In this document: piece by piece, positions 6,874 through 9,729 of the stretch
Position numbering within the stretch: the first letter of the stretch is position 1
Layout of the letters: every line of letters starts with the position of its first letter
From: Desulfobacteraceae bacterium
GTDB lineage: Bacteria > Desulfobacterota > Desulfobacteria > Desulfobacterales > ETH-SRB1
Length of the DNA stretch: 9,729 nucleotides
NCBI GenBank assembly: GCA_030638305.1
Contig: DAOWEW010000131.1
Span: forward strand, 1 to 9,729
Direction: 5' to 3'
The notes under the pieces: model-generated
What the model was told of the DNA's origin: nothing
What the model saw: only the letters and a program-made list of their open reading frames with translations
The model's database searches: none
Program-made: the position numbers and the translations under genes

Positions 6874-7788
6874 ATGTACTTGGTTAGCTATCGGAAACAT
6901 TACCGGGAGAGTCTCTGGAACGAGCTCACGGTCAACGAGGAGGGAATGGCATCTGCGGTATGCATGTTCTCACGGCCCGGGATGCCCATACGTAATCTCG
7001 GGTACTTTCGTCATGAGCTTGCGTCTGACGCAACCGCAAGAATCCAGGATTGTGTTGAGAGGTATGCCCTGCACGAAAAATCCGTTATCTCCACTCCCCC
7101 CCTCGCCGGTAGAAGGTTGACGAGTATCCGTGTATTGAGAGAGGACCGGTGGATAGAGAGCAGCTTTCCCGGTTCGGGGCCTACCCCTGAGCCTTTGGCA
7201 GAATTCGAGAATATCATGGTTGAGACCATGAAGGAAGTTGCGAAGGAACCTCTTCGGGCATTTCACATCGAAAACAAGTTTAGTTTCAGCCGTGTTTTTC
7301 CCGGGGAGGTTGTTGAAATTGAGTTCCAGATGACCAACGATGGGCGTTTTTCCACCAAAGTATTCAATCCGACTAGCTTGTCAAAGCCGGGAGCGTGCAC
7401 GTTGAATTTCCTGGTGTGGGCACTTCATTATCCTTACTCGGAACCTGAGGCTGTCGAGTATTACACCACTTTCGAGACGGCGGGGATGGAGTTCGCAGTA
7501 ACTTCTCACAGGGCACTTCCGTCGGACCAGGATTACCTGTACTTTGAGCCGGGAGAGAAGGTAGCTAGCAAGATTGCCTTCAGCTTCCCCAAATACGAAG
7601 CTGGGCACTACCAGTTCCAGCTCGTCTACATAAGTCTTGCCGAGTTCGGGAAGGACATCGCGCTGGTATCAGGGGCGTATCACGGAAACCCGGTCAACGT
7701 GGAAGTCACAGTGGCGGCATCGAGACGGGCATCGGGGACATCCTATAATCCAGGGGAACCTTGGGGACGTCCTATAATAGCGATGTAA
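6874..7788 (+). CDS. Unrecognised protein, candidate immunity/inhibitor for the metallopeptidase
   Basis: I do not recognise the family of this 304-residue protein. It appears to have two parts. Residues 1-130 alternate strands and helices: 'YLVSYRKHYRESLWNELTV', a helix 'DATARIQDCVERYAL', strands 'RLTSIRVLREDRWIESSF', and a helix 'PLAEFENIMVETMKEVAKEPL'. Residues 130-282 are beta-rich and Ig-like ('FSFSRVFPGEVVEIEFQMTN', 'YLYFEPGEKVASKIAFSFP', 'GHYQFQLVYISL', 'GNPVNVEVTV'). No signal peptide or membrane helix is visible, so it should be cytoplasmic. It lies 51 bases after the peptidase gene on the same strand, the usual place for an immunity gene, and shares its higher GC. The last 18 codons are built from REP-like DNA, so the natural C-terminus may have been replaced. 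The immunity role is an inference from position. Alternatives are a second effector or a chaperone. Confidence 0.6.
   Translation: MYLVSYRKHYRESLWNELTVNEEGMASAVCMFSRPGMPIRNLGYFRHELASDATARIQDCVERYALHEKSVISTPPLAGRRLTSIRVLREDRWIESSFPGSGPTPEPLAEFENIMVETMKEVAKEPLRAFHIENKFSFSRVFPGEVVEIEFQMTNDGRFSTKVFNPTSLSKPGACTLNFLVWALHYPYSEPEAVEYYTTFETAGMEFAVTSHRALPSDQDYLYFEPGEKVASKIAFSFPKYEAGHYQFQLVYISLAEFGKDIALVSGAYHGNPVNVEVTVAASRRASGTSYNPGEPWGRPIIAM
7734..7778 (+). repeat. REP-like direct repeat pair with central hairpin
   Basis: ggggacatcctataat (7734-7749) and ggggacgtcctataat (7763-7778) are direct repeats with one mismatch. Between them, 7750-7764 can fold into a hairpin: CCAGGG, loop GAA, CCTTGG, with one G-T pair. 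The second copy also contains the perfect palindrome GGACGTCC. This resembles the palindromic units mobilised by REP-associated transposases, and one is encoded 162 bases downstream. The pair lies inside the 3' end of the preceding coding region, whose TAA is at 7786-7788. Confidence 0.6.
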
Positions 7789-7870
7789 AGAAAAAAATAA
7801 ATAAATTTTTATTAACAGACCTCGGTACGGCCGATTTCGCAAAAACATAAAATAGCTGTATTGTCAGGAT

Positions 7871-7897
7871 TTGGGGTCAAACCTTGATTATTATAAT
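7871..7897 (+). repeat. GGGGTC...TATAAT REP-like motif upstream of the transposase
   Basis: This stretch starts TTGGGGTC and ends TATAAT, the same outline as the two GGGGAC...TATAAT repeats about 100 bases upstream, with a longer interior (AAACCTTGATTAT). It sits 43 bases before the transposase start. Such GGGGTC/GGGGAC elements are plausible recognition ends for the adjacent enzyme. The link is inferred from proximity and similarity only. Confidence 0.45.
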
Positions 7898-7902
7898 AAA
7901 GC

Positions 7903-7930
7903 TTGACGACTCAAAAAAAGACTTTATAGA
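7903..7930 (+). promoter_or_regulatory. Possible sigma-70 promoter for the RAYT gene
   Basis: TTGACG at 7903-7908 and TATAGA at 7925-7930 are separated by 16 bases. Transcription would start very near the ATG at 7940, giving a leaderless or nearly leaderless message. This would fit the absence of any Shine-Dalgarno sequence before that start, and REP transposases are usually poorly expressed. Confidence 0.35.
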
Positions 7931-7939
7931 TTTTAGTGT

Positions 7940-8914
7940 ATGACACGACAATTGAGAATAGAATTTGAAGGGGCATATTATCATATTCTTTCACGAGGAA
8001 ATAATCAGAGCAACATATTTCACAGTGATGAGGATCGACAGGATTTTTTACACATCCTGGCAGATATGTCAAAAAGGTTTGAGGTTGAAATTTATGCTTA
8101 TGTTTTGATGAACAATCATTATCATCTCCTGATACGGACAATGCGACCCAATCTTTCAAAGAGCATGCAATGGCTGGGAACACGATACACCCGACGTTTT
8201 AATCTGAGAAATTTGCAAAGCGGCCATCTGTTTCAGGGAAGGTTTAAAAGCATAATTGTTGAAAATGATGCTTACTTGCTGAGACTCTCATGTTATATAC
8301 ATCGCAATCCATTGAGGGCAGAAATCGTAAAGCGTTTGGTTCACTATAAATGGAGTAGTTACCGGTTTTATGCATATAAGAAAAAGCCGCCTGAGTGGTT
8401 AAAGACCGCTCCTGTCTTTTCACAGGTACGTGCAGCAAAAGACAAACAGAGAGCTTACCGCAACAAAGTTCAGAGGTATTCTGATGAAAAAGAGAGTTTG
8501 TGGGAAGATGTTAAATTTGGTTTGATTTACGGTTCCCAAGAGTTTCTGGAATATATCAAGGAGACATACTTATCATTAAACAAAAATGGGGAACTGCCGC
8601 AATTAAATCAACTTTTAAAAGATGAGGATCAACAGGCGCTAATTGAAAAAGCAGCCGGGCTGCTTTATTGTAATATTGATTTTTTTAGAGAGTCCAAACG
8701 ACTTTTAGGAAATAACCGTGATAAGCGAGATACCATTTTATATTTTTTATGGAAGATGGGCAGATGCAGTAATCAAAAAATTGGGGAATTGTTCAATATT
8801 ACCTATTCATCGGTTAGTCGGAGAGTCAGTCATGTTGAAGCGCAGTTAAAAACAAGTGATGATTGTAGGATTAAGAAGATTTATAAAAAACTAAATAAAA
8901 CAATCAAAGTTTGA
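7940..8914 (+). CDS. REP-associated tyrosine transposase (RAYT) with C-terminal DNA-binding domain
   Basis: This 324-residue protein belongs to the Y1/HUH single-strand transposase superfamily. The N-terminal catalytic domain (about 1-145) opens with 'GAYYHILSRGNNQSNIFHSDEDRQDFL'. It has the metal-binding H60-Y61-H62 in 'LMNNHYHLLIR', followed by 'SGHLFQGRFKS' (94-104) and 'RLSCYIHRNPLRAEIV' (115-130). Tyr119 is the probable nucleophile by analogy with RAYT enzymes. 'YKWSSYRFY' ends the domain. An extra C-terminal part follows. Residues about 263-303 ('RDTILYFLWKMGRCSNQKIGEL', then 'NITYSSVSRRVSHVEAQL') look like a helix-turn-helix resembling the DnaA domain IV/HTH type. Members of this family process REP palindromes and are usually single-copy housekeeping-like enzymes rather than active insertion sequences. 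No IS ends or target duplications are evident. All catalytic motifs look intact. Confidence 0.92.
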   Translation: MTRQLRIEFEGAYYHILSRGNNQSNIFHSDEDRQDFLHILADMSKRFEVEIYAYVLMNNHYHLLIRTMRPNLSKSMQWLGTRYTRRFNLRNLQSGHLFQGRFKSIIVENDAYLLRLSCYIHRNPLRAEIVKRLVHYKWSSYRFYAYKKKPPEWLKTAPVFSQVRAAKDKQRAYRNKVQRYSDEKESLWEDVKFGLIYGSQEFLEYIKETYLSLNKNGELPQLNQLLKDEDQQALIEKAAGLLYCNIDFFRESKRLLGNNRDKRDTILYFLWKMGRCSNQKIGELFNITYSSVSRRVSHVEAQLKTSDDCRIKKIYKKLNKTIKV

Positions 8915-8922
8915 TACTATAC

Positions 8923-8952
8923 CCCGCTTGTTGTTTCATACAACCTGTCGGG
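8923..8952. repeat. Imperfect hairpin downstream of the RAYT gene
   Basis: CCCG (8923-8926) pairs with CGGG (8949-8952), and inside it GTTGT (8930-8934) pairs with ACAAC (8940-8944) around a five-base loop. The two stems are separated by a 3x4 internal loop. It begins nine bases after the transposase stop. No T-run follows, so it is a weak candidate for a terminator; it could be a REP-type palindrome. Confidence 0.4.
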
Positions 8953-9114
8953 CTGGCTCGGCACAAGGCACTTGAATGTATTCTGTCAATTTTAGCTTGC
9001 AGTTAAAGAAAAAAATAGCTATTTTTATGTGAAGCGATTTTTATCAAACCCATATCCCCGGTTTACAGTTTTACGTTTTGATCAACAGTGAACTGTTACC
9101 AAGTATTTAGTTGA

Positions 9115-9240
9115 AAAAAATCGCGAAGGATTGAAGAATTTCTCAGGGAGATTGTAGCAAAGGAAGCGCCACCAAACTTCGATGCCTTTGCAGCTAACAT
9201 CATCTTTAAACGCTTTGTAGAAAGAGATATTGAGAGATGA
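9115..9240 (+). pseudogene. Possible coding remnant upstream of the antitoxin
   Basis: A stop-to-stop frame of 41 codons reads like a genuine protein tail: 'RRIEEFLREIVAKEAP' then 'FDAFAANIIFKRFVERDIER'. It is amphipathic and helical, with charged residues spaced as in real helices. There is no ATG or GTG in frame, and it ends four bases before the antitoxin's first ATG, as an upstream operon gene would. It may be the 3' end of a decayed gene. The family is not recognised, and chance cannot be excluded for so short a frame. Confidence 0.3.
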
Positions 9241-9244
9241 CATC

Positions 9245-9478
9245 ATGATGAATACACCGCAACAAATTACTATAGGTGCTAATAAACTCCAACAGGTCTT
9301 AGAACCGCTTATTCGAAGAATAATTCGAGAAGAATTATTCAAGGTCATTCAACAAACCTCAAATACTTTTTTTCTCAGTCCGGATATGCCATTATACAAA
9401 GACATGGAAGAGATTGCCCAACGAAAAGCTTCCCATGATATCGAACTCTTTCCGCATGATGAAGTGTGGAATGAGTGA
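9245..9478 (+). CDS. Type II antitoxin-like small protein
   Basis: This 77-residue protein (ATG 9245; a second ATG at 9248 or a TTG at 9230 are alternatives) resembles small antitoxins paired with RelE/ParE-type toxins. The segment 'SPDMPLYKDMEEIAQRKASHDIELFPHDEVWNE' matches the pattern PLY-x-D-M-E-E ... H/D-x-E-V-W common in such proteins. The N-terminal half forms a helix rich in Ile, Leu and Arg ('LEPLIRRIIREELFKVI'), which may be the dimerisation or DNA-binding part. It overlaps the toxin start by eight bases, as is typical for an antitoxin-first operon. It is expected to bind and neutralise the toxin and to repress its own operon. The partner looks truncated, so this may now be an orphan. 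Confidence 0.6.
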   Translation: MMNTPQQITIGANKLQQVLEPLIRRIIREELFKVIQQTSNTFFLSPDMPLYKDMEEIAQRKASHDIELFPHDEVWNE

Positions 9479-9671
9479 GTATATTGCGAAATATGAAAAG
9501 CAATTTACTCGAAATCTGAAGCGGTACCGTTCGCTAAAACAACAGATCAAACGATGTGTGGACCGAGTAATAGGTGATCCATACTCTCATACAGAATTTC
9601 TTGGTGATATCAGTGGCAAACTGAATTTGAAAGGATGTCGAAGCGCTAATGCTCTTCCGCTAATACTTTGA
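9471..9671 (+). pseudogene. RelE/ParE-like toxin, truncated
   Basis: This 66-residue frame starts 'MSEYIAKYEKQFTRNLKRYRSLKQQI' and continues 'VIGDPYSHTEFLGDISGKLNLKGCRSA', the N-terminal two thirds of a RelE/ParE-superfamily toxin (F-x-R-x-L-K-x-Y, N/D-P-Y, LKG-x-RSA). In homologues the frame continues after RSA with an R-x-x-x-R-I-I/L-F strand and about 25 further residues that carry much of the active site. Here it ends 'NALPLIL' and a stop, so the C-terminal part is missing. I found no clear continuation in the other frames, so replacement or deletion is as likely as a single-base frameshift. The upstream ATG at 9414 would read through the antitoxin in another frame and is not used. The truncated protein is probably inactive. 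Confidence 0.55.
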
Positions 9672-9698
9672 TTTAGAAATATATTTTATTTTCAATAA

Positions 9699-9714
9699 GT
9701 TATAAACCGACCCC
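9699..9714 (-). repeat. Inverted GGGGTC motif at the right edge
   Basis: On the minus strand this reads ggggtcggtttataac, again a GGGGTC followed by a TATAA-containing stretch. It resembles the motif at 7871-7897 but faces the opposite way. With that motif it brackets the transposase and the damaged toxin-antitoxin pair. The match is short, so it may be chance. Confidence 0.3.
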
Positions 9715-9729
9715 TTAATTTGCTTAATC

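Larger units (their letters stand above)
8915..9244. other. Intergenic stretch of 330 bases between RAYT and the toxin-antitoxin pair
   Basis: It holds the imperfect hairpin at 8923-8952, a perfect 16-base palindrome (aaaaatagctattttt, 9011-9026) and a short open stretch at 9115-9240 that reads like the tail of a lost protein. No intact gene, tRNA or convincing factor-independent terminator was found. The AT-rich palindrome could be an operator or only low-complexity sequence. Confidence 0.5.

Noticed and set aside
7793..7810. AT-only stem (AAAAAT/ATTTTT) after the putative immunity gene as a terminator
   Set aside because: The stem has no G-C pairs and would be unstable; nearby T-runs alone are not enough.
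7822..7834. Small TCGG/CCGA hairpin before the transposase
   Set aside because: A four-base-pair stem is easily found by chance and has no supporting context.
7940..8914. Classical IS200/IS605 insertion sequence
   Set aside because: The protein has RAYT-type motifs and a long C-terminal extension, there is no partner TnpB, and no IS200/IS605 ends were recognised.

Overview
The window looks like part of a Gram-negative bacterial chromosome. The gene families and order (VgrG, DUF2169, ketoacyl-synthase-like, TIGR02270, DUF4150), the moderate GC content, and a REP-associated transposase preceded by a GGGGTC-type motif would suit a Desulfobacterota/deltaproteobacterial genome. That assignment is an inference from family context; no marker gene is present.

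Positions 1-7788 form one plus-strand operon-like block, an orphan type VI secretion (T6SS) spike-and-cargo island. In order it encodes: a VgrG spike protein whose N-terminus lies outside the window; a DUF2169 protein (spike/PAAR-associated adaptor family); a ketoacyl-synthase-fold protein in which all three catalytic residues appear to be replaced; a HEAT-repeat TIGR02270 protein; a stand-alone DUF4150 PAAR-like tip protein; a cytoplasmic-looking zinc metallopeptidase with a metzincin-like HExxHxxGxxD motif, which is the probable toxin; and an unrecognised 304-residue two-part protein, which is the best candidate for immunity. No T6SS sheath, baseplate or membrane-complex genes are present, so the machine must be encoded elsewhere. 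The last two genes are visibly richer in GC than the delivery genes, as expected for exchangeable cargo.

Positions 7734-9729 are a repeat and mobile-DNA zone. REP-like direct repeats with a hairpin between them form the last codons of the putative immunity gene. A related GGGGTC...TATAAT motif precedes a REP-associated tyrosine transposase (RAYT) that carries an extra C-terminal DNA-binding domain. After it come hairpins, a short coding remnant, and a type II toxin-antitoxin pair whose RelE/ParE-like toxin is cut short. A GGGGTC motif in the opposite orientation lies near the right edge.

Working model (inference): VgrG and the DUF4150 protein form the spike and tip. DUF2169, the catalytically dead ketoacyl-synthase homologue and the HEAT protein act as a loading or adaptor complex. 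The metallopeptidase is the payload and the following gene protects the producer. The REP/RAYT zone marks the recombinogenic downstream edge of the cargo slot.
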